From: Companilactobacillus formosensis
GTDB taxonomy: Bacteria > Bacillota > Bacilli > Lactobacillales > Lactobacillaceae
NCBI RefSeq assembly: GCF_005405305.1
Contig: NZ_BJDU01000010.1
Coordinates: forward strand, 32,028-96,027
Reading direction: 5' to 3'
Length of the DNA stretch: 64,000 bases
Below, piece by piece: positions 17,245-27,245 of this stretch. The notes under the pieces are model-generated. The model was not told where the DNA came from. It saw nothing but the letters and a program-made list of their open reading frames with translations, and searched no databases. Within the stretch, counting starts at the first letter, position 1. Each line of letters opens with the position of its first letter. A program made the position numbers and the translations under genes.

Positions 17245-18076
17245 TTAATCATCTGTTGATACAGAAAGATTGCGTCGACTCTTTATTTCATCGACTATAC
17301 TCTCTAAATTACTAATACCACCCTCAAAAGCAAATTGTCCCAATGGTAAATGTTTAGGTAATTCTTTTCCGCTTATAACTTGATTATAAATCACTTGGGC
17401 AATTTTTTGTGGATTTCCGGGTGGCTGATGTAACAGAATCAGGAACACTACTAATGTCATCAGAGAATTTTTGATAGTCACTAATTGTTGGTTTGACCTT
17501 CTTAGAAGAACGGCCAGACCAATTAGTTCTAGCTCCACTAGGTTCAACATTCATTACTTGAATGCCAAGATCACTGACTTCTTGACGAAGAGTATCAGAA
17601 TATCCTTCGACGGCATATTTAGTAGCACTGTAAAAACCCATTGTAGGTAATGTCGTTAATGCCAGGGCTGAAGATAGGTTAACAATAATTCCATCTTTTT
17701 GCTTTCTCATGATAGGTAAAACTGCATTAGTCATATTTGCTAATCCAAAAACATTAACATCAAACATATAATGAACTTGTTGCATATCACTTTCTTCAAT
17801 GGTAGAGAAATATCCTAAACCAGCGTTATTAACTAGGACATCAATTTTTCCGAAACGGTCATATGCACTCTTAACAATATCTTTAACCTTAGGTGTATCA
17901 GTTACATCCAAAATCACTTTAAGAATTTTACTATCATTGTATTTATCTAAATAATCTAAATCTGACATCTTTCTGGCAGTTGCGATTAAATTATTATCAA
18001 CATTAGCGGCCACTATTTGTGCCAATTCTTTACCAAATCCACTTGAAGTTCCTGTTATTAACCATGTTTTTGTCAT
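17245..18076 (-). pseudogene. SDR-family oxidoreductase, frameshifted
   Basis: The frame opens MTKTWLITGTSSGFGKELAQ and has NNAGLGYF, Ser in VNLSSALAL and YSATK, all classical SDR residues. At 17419-17421 an extra C in the coding strand (CCACCCGG instead of CCACCGG) shifts the frame, so the first frame ends as RKSTKNCPSDL. The other frame continues SATGNPQKIAQVIYNQVISG, the expected C-terminus, and ends at 17245. Either a true inactivating insertion or a sequencing error in a homopolymer. Otherwise it is gene three of the MerR operon. Confidence 0.88.
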
Positions 18077-18092
18077 ATTAATTTACTCCTTA

Positions 18093-18596
18093 TTATTTTT
18101 TAGAAATATTGATCAAACCAACTAGCCACTTTTGGTGACCGTTCAACATTGGATTAGGATCCTGTTTTGCTAAATCTTTAGCGGGTTTCCCAATTTGTGA
18201 TTCTTGAGTAATTATTCTAATTCGACCATCATCTAACTTTTCAATCAAAAAAGCATGATAAACATCGAATTGAGTATCTTCATCACCATTTTGCCAACCG
18301 TGCCATGCCAATCTAGCGGTTTTTCCATCAACTGGTTTGACTAATTCCATTACTTGAGCATCAATTGGAAATCCAAAAGTGTCAAAATGAAATTTTTCGG
18401 CAAATTTTAATAAAGAACTAGATTTATCACTTAAAACGATATTTGTGGCATTGTCGTAATAAGTTTCCCATTTAGACGTATCAACTAAATTACTCCAAAC
18501 TGTGTCGATGTCGACTTGATTACTGATAACTTCATTTGAGACGAAGTTATCTGTCGTTCCTGGTAAATATTCTGTAGACCAATTAATTGATTTCAT
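18093..18596 (-). CDS. SRPBCC-family protein
   Basis: 167 residues resembling START/SRPBCC lipid-binding-like folds: SNQVDIDTVWSNLVDTSKWE near the N-terminus, WHGWQNGDEDTQFDVYHAFL in the middle, C-terminal helix GHQKWLVGLINISKK. Such proteins bind hydrophobic ligands in a cavity. Located 17 nt before the SDR and 14 nt after the ADH gene, so part of their operon. Ligand and role unknown. Confidence 0.75.
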   Translation of the reverse strand: MKSINWSTEYLPGTTDNFVSNEVISNQVDIDTVWSNLVDTSKWETYYDNATNIVLSDKSSSLLKFAEKFHFDTFGFPIDAQVMELVKPVDGKTARLAWHGWQNGDEDTQFDVYHAFLIEKLDDGRIRIITQESQIGKPAKDLAKQDPNPMLNGHQKWLVGLINISKK

Positions 18597-18609
18597 ATTA
18601 ATTTTCTCC

Positions 18610-19596
18610 TTAAATGTTTGTTTGATTTTCTATCACTAATTTTCCAACCATATGGTGTCCACCAACAATCTCATGTGCTTTTTTTATTGTTTCCGCATTG
18701 AGTGGTGCCTTAATAGATTTACCTTTTGTAGAATGAATTTTATTCTCTGATATAAGTTCACCCAGTAAACTCAATAGTTCACCTTGACTTTGAATACGGT
18801 AATTATATTTACTCTTGGTAAACATCAATTCCCAATCAAAGCTCAATGATTTCTGTTGTAATTTTCTAACATCGACTGGTGTATTAGTTCCCGTAATATT
18901 GACCAAATGTCCAAATGGGCGAACTAATTCCACTGTTTCGTCAAAATATCGTCCTGTATCGAATAAATTAATACTGTTGTCGATTGTTAAACCTAAATCA
19001 TTAATCTGTTGCACTAAGTCTTTATGGTAATCGATTTGATAGTCGACATGGTTCTTCTTTAACCATGGATAATTTTTAGGGCTACTAGTTGCTACTACTT
19101 TTAAACCAATCAAATGCGCTAATTGGGTCAAAATTGAGCCAACTCCACCAGCACCGTTGATTACTAAAATGGTTTCATTATTATTCTTAGCTGGATTTTG
19201 AGAGTAATTTAATTTTTCAAATAAAATTTCCGCTGCGGTCAACCAAGTTAATGGCATTGCGGCTAAATCACTAAAATTATTATTAGGAGCTAAAGCTACG
19301 AGATTTTCATCAACTAACTGTTCATCCGCATAACTCCCAGCTCTTTGTGTCGTTCCAGAATAAAAAACTAAATCGTCTTTATGAAATTTATTTACTTTAG
19401 ATCCGACTTCAATAACCACGCCTGCTGCATCAAATCCTAGAACTCTAGAATTAGCAGTGTGGGGATTCTTTTTTATATCAACTGGATTGATTGAAATTGC
19501 TTTAACTTTTACCAAAATATCTGAGCCAGTTGGATGTAGTTCTCCCATCGGTTTATCAGAAAAACTACCATCGTCGTTAATTATTACTGAATTCAT
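18610..19596 (-). CDS. Zinc-type alcohol dehydrogenase / quinone oxidoreductase
   Basis: 328 residues from ATG 19596 (GGAAAGGAAT upstream). MDR superfamily: GroES-like N-half with KAISINPVDIKK and LGFDAAGVVIEVGSKV, then the NADP-binding NGAGGVGSILTQLAHLIGLK. The zinc-ligand Cys residues of true ADHs are not seen, so it belongs to the QOR/zinc-binding ADH-like branch (YhdH/ZADH style). First gene of the operon with SRPBCC, SDR and MerR; a MerR-type dyad lies in its promoter. Confidence 0.85.
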   Translation of the reverse strand: MNSVIINDDGSFSDKPMGELHPTGSDILVKVKAISINPVDIKKNPHTANSRVLGFDAAGVVIEVGSKVNKFHKDDLVFYSGTTQRAGSYADEQLVDENLVALAPNNNFSDLAAMPLTWLTAAEILFEKLNYSQNPAKNNNETILVINGAGGVGSILTQLAHLIGLKVVATSSPKNYPWLKKNHVDYQIDYHKDLVQQINDLGLTIDNSINLFDTGRYFDETVELVRPFGHLVNITGTNTPVDVRKLQQKSLSFDWELMFTKSKYNYRIQSQGELLSLLGELISENKIHSTKGKSIKAPLNAETIKKAHEIVGGHHMVGKLVIENQTNI

Positions 19597-19638
19597 ATGA
19601 TTATTCCTTTCCATCAAAGAATAAACATACTTTATATC

Positions 19639-19654
19639 CTGGAGTCGGCTCCAG
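19639..19654. promoter_or_regulatory. MerR-type operator in the ADH operon promoter
   Basis: Minus strand CTGGAGCCGACTCCAG has perfect 6-bp arms. It is centred in a 19-bp spacer between TTGTGC (-35-like) and TAAAGT (-10-like), the over-long spacer typical of MerR-activated promoters. The operon encodes a MerR regulator. Confidence 0.65.
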
Positions 19655-19681
19655 CACAAGCATTTAATTTATTTTTTTGCA

Positions 19682-19710
19682 AAAAAAAAGATGCTCTCGC
19701 ATCTTTAAAA
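19682..19710 (-). terminator. Intrinsic terminator after gdh
   Basis: AAAGATG / CATCTTT hairpin with a GAGAG-type loop, then nine T on the minus strand. Confidence 0.8.
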
Positions 19711-19717
19711 ACATTAA

Positions 19718-20521
<804 letters not shown>

Positions 20522-21376
20522 TTAAAATAATGTAGTAACAACGGCCCCGACAACAGTCAATACTAAACCAAAAATCGTTAATTGTAATTCATGTCGACTT
20601 TTCTTTTCATGCAAGAAAACCATACCACCAATAGTAGAAATAACTACTGATAGTTGTGAAACGACAAAAGCTGAATTAACACCGTTGTCACGAACTGACA
20701 AGATATAAGCAACCGAAGCAATTGAAAAGATGAATCCTGCTAGTAAACTTTGCCAACTAGACTTTTCTTTCAATATTTTTGGCTGACGAATAAATATTAT
20801 ATAGAGTAGTACTACTACTACCATCCCCACTGATTCTGGGAAAAAGATAGCTAAACCAGAAGATATCATAGCTTTAGGAATGGAGTTATAAACTAGAAAA
20901 CCTACTGTTGTTAAAATTAACATCACTAAAGTTCTAGTTTGCTTGTTTGTTGAAGAACTCTTTTGATCTTTTTTAGCCGTCATGAAAACGCCAATAATCA
21001 AAAGAATAATTCCTAAAAAGCCAAAAATTTTAGCGTTAGTTGACACCCATTCTCCAAAAAGAAAAACTCCTATTAAAGACGTTCCAATCAATTGGAGCCC
21101 TGTTGAAATTGGCATTGTTTGCGACACACCGATTTCTCTATACGCATTATACTGTCCTAATTGACCGACAATCCAAAATCCCCCTGCCAAGGCTGCTAAT
21201 AGAAAGGTCCCAATGGAAATACTTGGCTTCATTATTAATAGAACAACTATACTGACAATCAATGTCCCAACGGCTGTTCCAAATATCTGATTAATAGGTT
21301 TCCCATTTATTTTTGATACAGCCAAGGGCAAAATTCCCCAGGCCAGAGCTGGTAATAACATTAAAATGATACTCAT
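20522..21376 (-). CDS. glcU: Glucose uptake permease GlcU (GRP transporter family)
   Basis: 284 residues with ten hydrophobic helices, matching the GlcU/RhaT-like DMT superfamily: LMLLPALAWGILPLAVSKIN at the start, GGFWIVGQLGQYNAYREIGV, and a C-terminal LTVVGAVVTTLF. Imports glucose without phosphorylation, feeding the dehydrogenase encoded by the next gene. Upstream is a promoter with a GTATAC-N7-GTATAC dyad shared with two aldo-keto reductase promoters. Confidence 0.9.
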   Translation of the reverse strand: MSIILMLLPALAWGILPLAVSKINGKPINQIFGTAVGTLIVSIVVLLIMKPSISIGTFLLAALAGGFWIVGQLGQYNAYREIGVSQTMPISTGLQLIGTSLIGVFLFGEWVSTNAKIFGFLGIILLIIGVFMTAKKDQKSSSTNKQTRTLVMLILTTVGFLVYNSIPKAMISSGLAIFFPESVGMVVVVLLYIIFIRQPKILKEKSSWQSLLAGFIFSIASVAYILSVRDNGVNSAFVVSQLSVVISTIGGMVFLHEKKSRHELQLTIFGLVLTVVGAVVTTLF

Positions 21377-21423
21377 ATCTTATTCACTTCCGTAATTTTC
21401 ATACCTCTCAAACAACATAAGTA

Positions 21424-21491
21424 AGTGTACAGCTGTTGTTTCATGAAAAAAATTACTAGATAAGCATGATAGTATACTTCAAATGTATACT
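21424..21491 (-). promoter_or_regulatory. LysR-type promoter module 1 (glcU-gdh)
   Basis: Minus strand order: dyad GTATAC-N7-GTATAC (21471-21491, contains T-N11-A), ATCATG, AGTAATTTTTT, then TACACT as -10 (complement of 21424-21429). The same blocks with the same spacing precede the genes at 28103 and 31106. LysR control inferred. Confidence 0.6.
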
Positions 21492-21535
21492 GTTAAAACA
21501 AAAAAACGACACCTTTCCGATGTCATTTTTCTCAG

Positions 21536-22375
21536 TTATGCCCATTTATTTAAAATCAATTGACCAATTTCTTGATAATGTGTTTCCAAAACGAAATGTC
21601 CACCATCTAGCAAATGAACTTCCGCATTCTTATCATCCTTTGTAAAAGCTTGAGCTCCTTGATAAACAAAGCTAGGATCATTTTTACCCCAAGCAGCAAT
21701 GATTTCCGGTTGATAATCACGAACGTATTTTTGATATTTAGGATAATTAGCGACGTTACTTTGATAATCAAAAATTAAATCTGACTGTCTCTCTGCATAA
21801 TCAGGTGATTCAGTATAGTGAATATCTAACGTGTAGCCATCTGGAGAGACAGTACCCGCTTTTTCGCCACCAGTGTATTGACCGATAATCGTCTCCGGCT
21901 TAAAAGCTGATTTATAATTTTCACGTAATTCCTTAGTAGGATTAGCCCAATAACTCTTGCGACCTTCCCACTTTGAACCAAGACCTTCTTGATAAATATT
22001 GCCATTTTGACTAACGATACCAAGAATTCTATCCGGATATTTTACAGCTAAGTTAAAACCAATTGGTGCTCCGTAGTCGAAAACATACATATAGAATTTA
22101 TCAATTTTCATCGCATCTAAGAAACCATCAACGTAATTCGTTAGATTGGCAAATGTGTACTCGAATTCTGTGTGAACTGGTGCATCTGATTGACCGAAAC
22201 CGATGAAATCTGGAGCGATGACGTGGAAATCATTTTCTAAGATTGGCATTAAATTTCTAAACAAATGACTAGCTGTAGGAAAACCATGTAATAGTAGAAA
22301 TGTTGGTTTATTCTTGTCGCCACTTTCGCGATAAAAGATGTTCAATCTATTTACTTTAACTGTTGAGAATTTCAT
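21536..22375 (-). CDS. Alpha/beta-hydrolase, haloalkane-dehalogenase-like
   Basis: 279 residues. The oxyanion motif HGFPTASHLFRNL, nucleophile in VFDYGAPIG (Asp, not Ser) and LDGGHFVLE (general-base His) match the haloalkane dehalogenase/epoxide hydrolase branch. An Asp nucleophile argues against an ordinary esterase. Cytoplasmic; substrate unknown. Divergent from the LysR gene at 22497, which probably controls it. Confidence 0.85.
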   Translation of the reverse strand: MKFSTVKVNRLNIFYRESGDKNKPTFLLLHGFPTASHLFRNLMPILENDFHVIAPDFIGFGQSDAPVHTEFEYTFANLTNYVDGFLDAMKIDKFYMYVFDYGAPIGFNLAVKYPDRILGIVSQNGNIYQEGLGSKWEGRKSYWANPTKELRENYKSAFKPETIIGQYTGGEKAGTVSPDGYTLDIHYTESPDYAERQSDLIFDYQSNVANYPKYQKYVRDYQPEIIAAWGKNDPSFVYQGAQAFTKDDKNAEVHLLDGGHFVLETHYQEIGQLILNKWA

Positions 22376-22496
22376 ATTTACTGACCTCGTTTTTGTTTTA
22401 ATTAACTTACAAGTTCAGTATATGGTCGTTTGGATATATAATAAACTATGATAATGAGAATTTTGATATATCAAAAACAGATATCAGGAGTAAATT

Positions 22497-23333
22497 ATGA
22501 ATACTAACACTTTAGAAATGTTTATTACGATTGCCCAAACAGGCAGTATTTCCAGTGCTGCTGAAAAATTAGGCTACGCTCAATCTAATATTTCAACTAA
22601 GCTTCGCCAATTAGAAGCTGATTTGAATACACAATTATTTTATCGAAACAACCGTGGTATCACCTTAACTGATACCGGCAAGGAATTCTACACCCGAGCC
22701 ATCAAGATTATCAGCTTGACTAATGATGCAATCGATCAATTAAAACATCCCGAAAACATTCAAGGAAATCTTAAAATTGGCACTCTTCAGACTGCTGCTT
22801 CAACTTTTTTGCCAACAATACTTTCAAAATTTCACCGACAAAATCCGCAAGTTGAATTATCGATTGCTACGGGGACAACTTTGTCAAGTGCCCAAAAAGT
22901 CCTCAATTATGAGTTGGATGGTGCAATTATTGGTGGCAAAGTTAGTGAAACTGACCTTACCGTTATCCCTTTAATGGACGAACAATTATCATTAGTCGCT
23001 CCCAGTAGTGATATTGATATCGACAATGCACCTCTGTTAGTTTTTCCAGTTGGTTGTGCCTACCGTAAAACTCTGGAAAGTTATCTCGATTCCAAGCAAA
23101 TCATGATTCATCATCCAATTGAATTTAATTATCTCAACGCCATCGTTGCCAGTGTCAGTGCTGGTTTGGGCATTAGTTTACTACCTACAAAGGTGGTTCA
23201 ATCTTATTTAGATCAAGGAACCATCAAAGAAATTCCACTACCCAAGGATTTTTCAACATTGCCGGTCTCCTTCATTTATCGAAAAGACCATATCATGACC
23301 CAATCATTTCAAGAATTTACCAAAATCCTTTAG
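22497..23333 (+). CDS. LysR-family transcriptional regulator
   Basis: 278 residues. HTH: MNTNTLEMFITIAQTGSISS, AAEKLGYAQSNISTKLRQLE. The co-inducer domain (residues 90-278) resembles CysL/YwbI-like regulators (GNLKIGTLQTAASTFLP). Good ribosome site AGGAG. Divergent from the hydrolase at 21536 and followed by the tautomerase 94 nt later, so either could be its target. Confidence 0.9.
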   Translation: MNTNTLEMFITIAQTGSISSAAEKLGYAQSNISTKLRQLEADLNTQLFYRNNRGITLTDTGKEFYTRAIKIISLTNDAIDQLKHPENIQGNLKIGTLQTAASTFLPTILSKFHRQNPQVELSIATGTTLSSAQKVLNYELDGAIIGGKVSETDLTVIPLMDEQLSLVAPSSDIDIDNAPLLVFPVGCAYRKTLESYLDSKQIMIHHPIEFNYLNAIVASVSAGLGISLLPTKVVQSYLDQGTIKEIPLPKDFSTLPVSFIYRKDHIMTQSFQEFTKIL

Positions 23334-23427
23334 CTATCTCAAATTCAGATAACAAGTTTCGCAACCTAATATTTCTCAAACGGATAATCAGCTGTTATAG
23401 TTAAGAAAAAACAAGGGAGAACACGTT

Positions 23428-23820
23428 ATGCCATTAATGAGAGTCGATATGTTTAGAGGACGTACTAAAGAACAAATCAAAGAAATTTTAGATATCAGTT
23501 ATCAAATCGCTTCCAGAGAGTTTCATCTATTACCTAAAGATAGATACCAAATCGTAACCCAACATGATCCTGAAGAAATGATTATTGAAGATGTTGGTTT
23601 AGGATTTACTCGAACGAAAGATTTCTTGATGTTTAGTTTAACTTCCAGCCCTAGAAAATTAGCTGACAAAGAAAATTTTTATCGTGAATTAGTTAAAGAA
23701 CTACATGAAAAAACTGGCATTTCACCAGAAGACATAATGATAAATATCACGCCTAATACTAAAGAAGACTGGAGTTTTGGTAATGGTGAAGCACAATTTA
23801 TTAACGGAAAATTAAATTAG
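23428..23820 (+). CDS. Tautomerase-family protein
   Basis: 130 residues. After removal of Met the N-terminus is PLMRVDMFRGRTKEQ, giving the catalytic N-terminal proline of the 4-oxalocrotonate tautomerase superfamily (Tautomerase_2 type). Length fits the fused two-subdomain form. ISPEDIMINITPNTKEDWSF is typical of this group. Acts on small enol/keto or unsaturated acids; substrate unknown. Ends at a strong terminator. Confidence 0.85.
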   Translation: MPLMRVDMFRGRTKEQIKEILDISYQIASREFHLLPKDRYQIVTQHDPEEMIIEDVGLGFTRTKDFLMFSLTSSPRKLADKENFYRELVKELHEKTGISPEDIMINITPNTKEDWSFGNGEAQFINGKLN

Positions 23821-23827
23821 AATCATC

Positions 23828-23861
23828 AAAAAAGCCATATCGAAATTGATATGGCTTTTTC
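23828..23861. terminator. Bidirectional intrinsic terminator
   Basis: AAAAAAGCCATATC / GATATGGCTTTTT between convergent genes. Confidence 0.9.
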
Positions 23862-23868
23862 TTTACTT

Positions 23869-24522
23869 CTAATAAACTGGTCGAGACATGCCGTTTGTTG
23901 CAGGATCAGAAATACCTATACTTTCACGTTCATATAATTTTGGATCTTCAATTATTGCTGTAATTACACTAGCAACACTTTCTCTTGATCCAGAGGTGCC
24001 CAACCAAGCATCATGTTGACGTGTTATTTGATAATTATTATTTTGGTGATCATTTAAATATGGCAATCTTAACGTCGTATAATCCAGTGAAGATTTTTCA
24101 AATAATTGATCTTCTTGTCGAGCCAAGTCTAATCCATACCAATTTTCTAATTCAGACATCACATTCTGACTAAATTCTGCTGGCAATTCATTATACAACC
24201 CCAAAATATTCGTTGCGATAACTCGAGGTACATTATTTGCTTTCATTGCTCTAATAACATTTTGACTAATTCTATTTTCGGTTGAACGATCAACCATTGC
24301 AATATAAACAATATTTTGTCCTTCCATCGCAGAACTGATTTGTTGATAATCATTAGCATCACCCTCGACTAAAGTTATTTGTGGGTTATTCACTAAATTA
24401 TTTAGACGTTGACTATTTCTAAGGAATAAGGTCAAATGAATGTCTGACAAGTTCAACAGAAGCTGCTTTTCAACTAATTGAGCAATTCGACCGTTAGCAC
24501 CAATAATTAAAATATTTTTCAT
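23869..24522 (-). CDS. NAD(P)-binding SDR of the atypical NmrA/HSCARG-like type
   Basis: 217 residues, Rossmann start ILIIGANGRIAQLVEKQLLL, then LFLRNSQRL and VEGDANDYQQISSAMEGQNI. C-terminal LDYTTLRLPYLND and ISDPATNGMSRPVY match the SDR a5-type NAD(P)H-binding family often annotated as NmrA-like. Last gene of a three-gene minus-strand operon (SDR, AKR, this). Substrate unknown. Confidence 0.85.
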   Translation of the reverse strand: MKNILIIGANGRIAQLVEKQLLLNLSDIHLTLFLRNSQRLNNLVNNPQITLVEGDANDYQQISSAMEGQNIVYIAMVDRSTENRISQNVIRAMKANNVPRVIATNILGLYNELPAEFSQNVMSELENWYGLDLARQEDQLFEKSSLDYTTLRLPYLNDHQNNNYQITRQHDAWLGTSGSRESVASVITAIIEDPKLYERESIGISDPATNGMSRPVY

Positions 24523-24539
24523 TCTACTACCTCTTTAAT

Positions 24540-25361
24540 TTAATAAGCTGTTTCATTCATTGATTCTGGCCAATTTTTGATTGAGTGATGCTTATCAAAT
24601 TTTCTCAGAGATTCTATTTCTTCATCAGTCATCTTGAATGAGAAACTGTCAAAATTACTCTTAATATGTTCCATATTTGTTGATTTAGGAATAGTGATAA
24701 TCCCTTGTTGTGTCAAAAATCTTAACAAGACCTGTGCCGAGCTGACGTGATACTTATTTGCCAAATCTTTGATTTCTGGTAAATTCATCATTTCTCCACC
24801 AAAATTTTCACCCAATGGAGCCCATGATTCATGTTTTATCCCATTTTCTTTTAAGAATGGATGCATTTTTTGTTGTTGCCAGTAAAGATGAGTTTCGATT
24901 TGGTCCACGGCAGGAACAACGTCAGTATTCTTCATTAATACTTCAAGTTGTTTAATATTAAAATTGCTAACACCAATTGCACGAGTTTTTCCTTCTTTTA
25001 GGGCTTGCTCAAGCGCTTTATAAGTTTCAATATCATCCCCGTTAGGCCAATGAATAATAATCAAGTCTAAGTAATCACTGTTTAATCTCTTCAACGATTC
25101 ATCAATACCTTGAAGCGTTGCCTGATAACCTTTAGTTTGAGTCTTTGAAGTTATGAAGACATCAGATCTTTTTAATCCACTGCTTGAAACAGCCTCTCCG
25201 ACTCCAGATTCATTTTGATAAACTTGAGCCGTATCAATACTGCGGTAACCAACTTTTAAAGCATCTGCTACTACTTGAGCAGTTTGAGTTGGTGGAGTTT
25301 GAAATGTTCCATATCCTAAAATGGGCATTTTAACATCGTTATTTAAAGTTATATATTCCAT
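24540..25361 (-). CDS. Aldo-keto reductase
   Basis: 273 residues. Family motifs: LGYGTFQTP, YRSIDTAQVYQNESGVGEAV (Asp/Tyr of the tetrad), FITSKTQTKG (Lys), LDLIIIHWPNG (His), IGVSNFNIKQL, and IPKSTNMEHIKSNFDSFSF (NADPH clamp). All four catalytic residues Asp, Tyr, Lys, His are present. Cytoplasmic NADPH-dependent reducer of aldehydes or ketones such as 2,5-diketo-gluconate-like compounds. Middle gene of its operon. Confidence 0.92.
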   Translation of the reverse strand: MEYITLNNDVKMPILGYGTFQTPPTQTAQVVADALKVGYRSIDTAQVYQNESGVGEAVSSSGLKRSDVFITSKTQTKGYQATLQGIDESLKRLNSDYLDLIIIHWPNGDDIETYKALEQALKEGKTRAIGVSNFNIKQLEVLMKNTDVVPAVDQIETHLYWQQQKMHPFLKENGIKHESWAPLGENFGGEMMNLPEIKDLANKYHVSSAQVLLRFLTQQGIITIPKSTNMEHIKSNFDSFSFKMTDEEIESLRKFDKHHSIKNWPESMNETAY

Positions 25362-25372
25362 AGTTTTCCCTC

Positions 25373-26026
25373 TTAGTATAAAAGTTGATATTCATTGCGG
25401 TCACGATACATTTTCCAGTATTCTTTGGCAATTAAACTAGGGTCATTCTTAGAATCCCCTTTTTGAATAGCGCCATTAACAATAACACTTCCAACAAAGA
25501 TTCCTCTTGGTTTTAATTCTTCATGCAAAACAATATTCATGGCATTCAAAGCTGCTTTATCAATGCACAAAGCCTTTAAATTCATAATTGGTTCAAAAGT
25601 CTTGGCAAAACCACCACCAGTAAAAATTATGGCACCTTTTTTATCAGCAAATTCTTGTGTAGAAACTACCTGAGCGGCATGCCAAGCACTAGCTGCATCG
25701 ATTTGATAACGTTTCATCAAGAATTCACTGTCAACTTTTTGATCACCATCTGGTGTAGTGATTCCAATGTTATAAACCAAAGCATCCGGCGTACCCCATT
25801 TTTTAATGACATCATTGATTGCTTCTGTCAAAGTCTCTGGGTAAAGTGCATCACCAGTATGAGTATAAGTTTCGATTCCTTGGCTTTGGAATTCTTGAGC
25901 ATATTGATCTAAATGCTTTTGGCTGCGTGAAATTAAGGCGATTCTAAAGTCATGTTGTGCAAATTCTTTGGCAACAGAATTGCCTAATCCTTCACCAGCA
26001 CCAATTAAGATTAAAGTTTTGGTCAT
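25373..26026 (-). CDS. Atypical SDR-family protein lacking the catalytic tetrad
   Basis: 217 residues: LIGAGEGLGNSVAKEFAQHD at the start, YNIGITTPDGD in place of NNAG, IIFTGGGFAK instead of the Ser loop, and LCIDK in place of Tyr-x-x-x-Lys. These are the same replacements as in the protein at 15998, so a shared non-canonical function is likely. First gene of a three-gene operon with an AKR and an NmrA-like gene; divergent from the LysR at 26153. Confidence 0.8.
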   Translation of the reverse strand: MTKTLILIGAGEGLGNSVAKEFAQHDFRIALISRSQKHLDQYAQEFQSQGIETYTHTGDALYPETLTEAINDVIKKWGTPDALVYNIGITTPDGDQKVDSEFLMKRYQIDAASAWHAAQVVSTQEFADKKGAIIFTGGGFAKTFEPIMNLKALCIDKAALNAMNIVLHEELKPRGIFVGSVIVNGAIQKGDSKNDPSLIAKEYWKMYRDRNEYQLLY

Positions 26027-26152
26027 TTATAATTCCCCTTTTCCATGAACGAGCTACGAGATTAATTATAATTTTTCAATAATTGTTTAAGAATAGCCAG
26101 AAAGGCTATAATGTATTTACCAAAAGTAAATGCGAAAGGAAATCTACTATTA

Positions 26153-27058
26153 ATGATCAGTCGCCAAATGGAAGTCTTTATGCAAGTTGTCGAGAGCAAA
26201 AGTTTCAATCAAGCCGCCAAAGAATTATTGATTACCCCAGCTTCAGTCATGAAACATATGAACAACCTAGAAAATGAACTAGACGTAACTTTATTTAATC
26301 GCAATAGCCAAGGCATAACTTTGACTTCTGCGGGGGAATCTTTTTATAAAGATAGTAAGAAAATTGTCGACTTTGCTCAAGAAGCGGTCACTAGAGCTCA
26401 AAATATTGAAAAAGATGAAGGTATCAATATTAGAATCGGTTCCTCTTTGTTAGATTCAAGTTCTGTCTTCACTAAATTATGGCAACCATACCAAATTAAA
26501 TATCCACAATATAAATTCGATATTGTTCCTTTTGAAGACAATCATAAAAAAATTCTCTCAGTCTTTTCTAAATTGGGAGAGAAAATTGATATTATCGTAG
26601 GCTCTTTCAATTCCAATAATATGCGACAACATGCTTCATTCTTACCTTTAGGAAACTATAAATTTTGTATTGCGGTTCCTAAATCCCATCCTTTAGCTAA
26701 TAAAAAAATGTTATCCCTGAACGATTTACATAATGAGACTTTAACGATGGTCAAATATGGTGATTCACCAGTCATTGATAATTTTCACGATATGTTAAAC
26801 CAACAGCATCCTGAAATTGAAGTTAAAGGAACTGAATATTATTACGATATTAATACTTTTAATAAATGCGAGCAGACTGGAACTTTGTTATTGACCTTAG
26901 ACGGTTGGGAAAACGTTCATCCCGGATTAATCACTATTCCTTTGAATCAAAATTATAAAATTTCTTACGGCATCATTTATGCTAAACATCCCTCAGAAAA
27001 GGTAAAAAAATTCATTAAAATAGTAGAGAATGAAGATTCTCTTAATTGCAAAAAATAA
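26153..27058 (+). CDS. LysR-family transcriptional regulator
   Basis: 301 residues from ATG 26153, preceded by AAAGGAA at a long distance; an upstream in-frame ATG at 26111 lacks a ribosome site. HTH: MEVFMQVVESKSFNQAAKEL, LITPASVMKHMNNLENEL. The effector domain is the LysR type (IRIGSSLLDSSSVFTKLW). Divergent from the SDR-AKR-NmrA operon and its likely controller. Confidence 0.88.
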   Translation: MISRQMEVFMQVVESKSFNQAAKELLITPASVMKHMNNLENELDVTLFNRNSQGITLTSAGESFYKDSKKIVDFAQEAVTRAQNIEKDEGINIRIGSSLLDSSSVFTKLWQPYQIKYPQYKFDIVPFEDNHKKILSVFSKLGEKIDIIVGSFNSNNMRQHASFLPLGNYKFCIAVPKSHPLANKKMLSLNDLHNETLTMVKYGDSPVIDNFHDMLNQQHPEIEVKGTEYYYDINTFNKCEQTGTLLLTLDGWENVHPGLITIPLNQNYKISYGIIYAKHPSEKVKKFIKIVENEDSLNCKK

Positions 27059-27205
27059 GCCACTGATCAATGCAGCGACTTATTTTTTTATTTTTAAACT
27101 ATTTGCCTGATTTTTAGCCACTACGAAGAAATCTTCAGTTTTTTCGTGTGATCTAATACCCTAAACTATTAATTAGGTTTCTACATATCCAGCAACAAAG
27201 AACAT

Positions 27206-27243
27206 CAAAAAATCCTACTAGATTAATTTCTAGCAGGATTTTT
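27206..27243 (-). terminator. Intrinsic terminator after AKR
   Basis: AAAAATCCTGCTAGAA / TTCTAGTAGGATTTTTT type hairpin on the minus strand (stem AATCCT(A/G)CTAGA). Confidence 0.85.
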
Positions 27244-27245
27244 AA

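Noticed and set aside
27060..27205. Intergenic stretch between LysR and AKR
   Set aside because: A weak, mismatched hairpin follows the LysR stop; nothing else could be supported.
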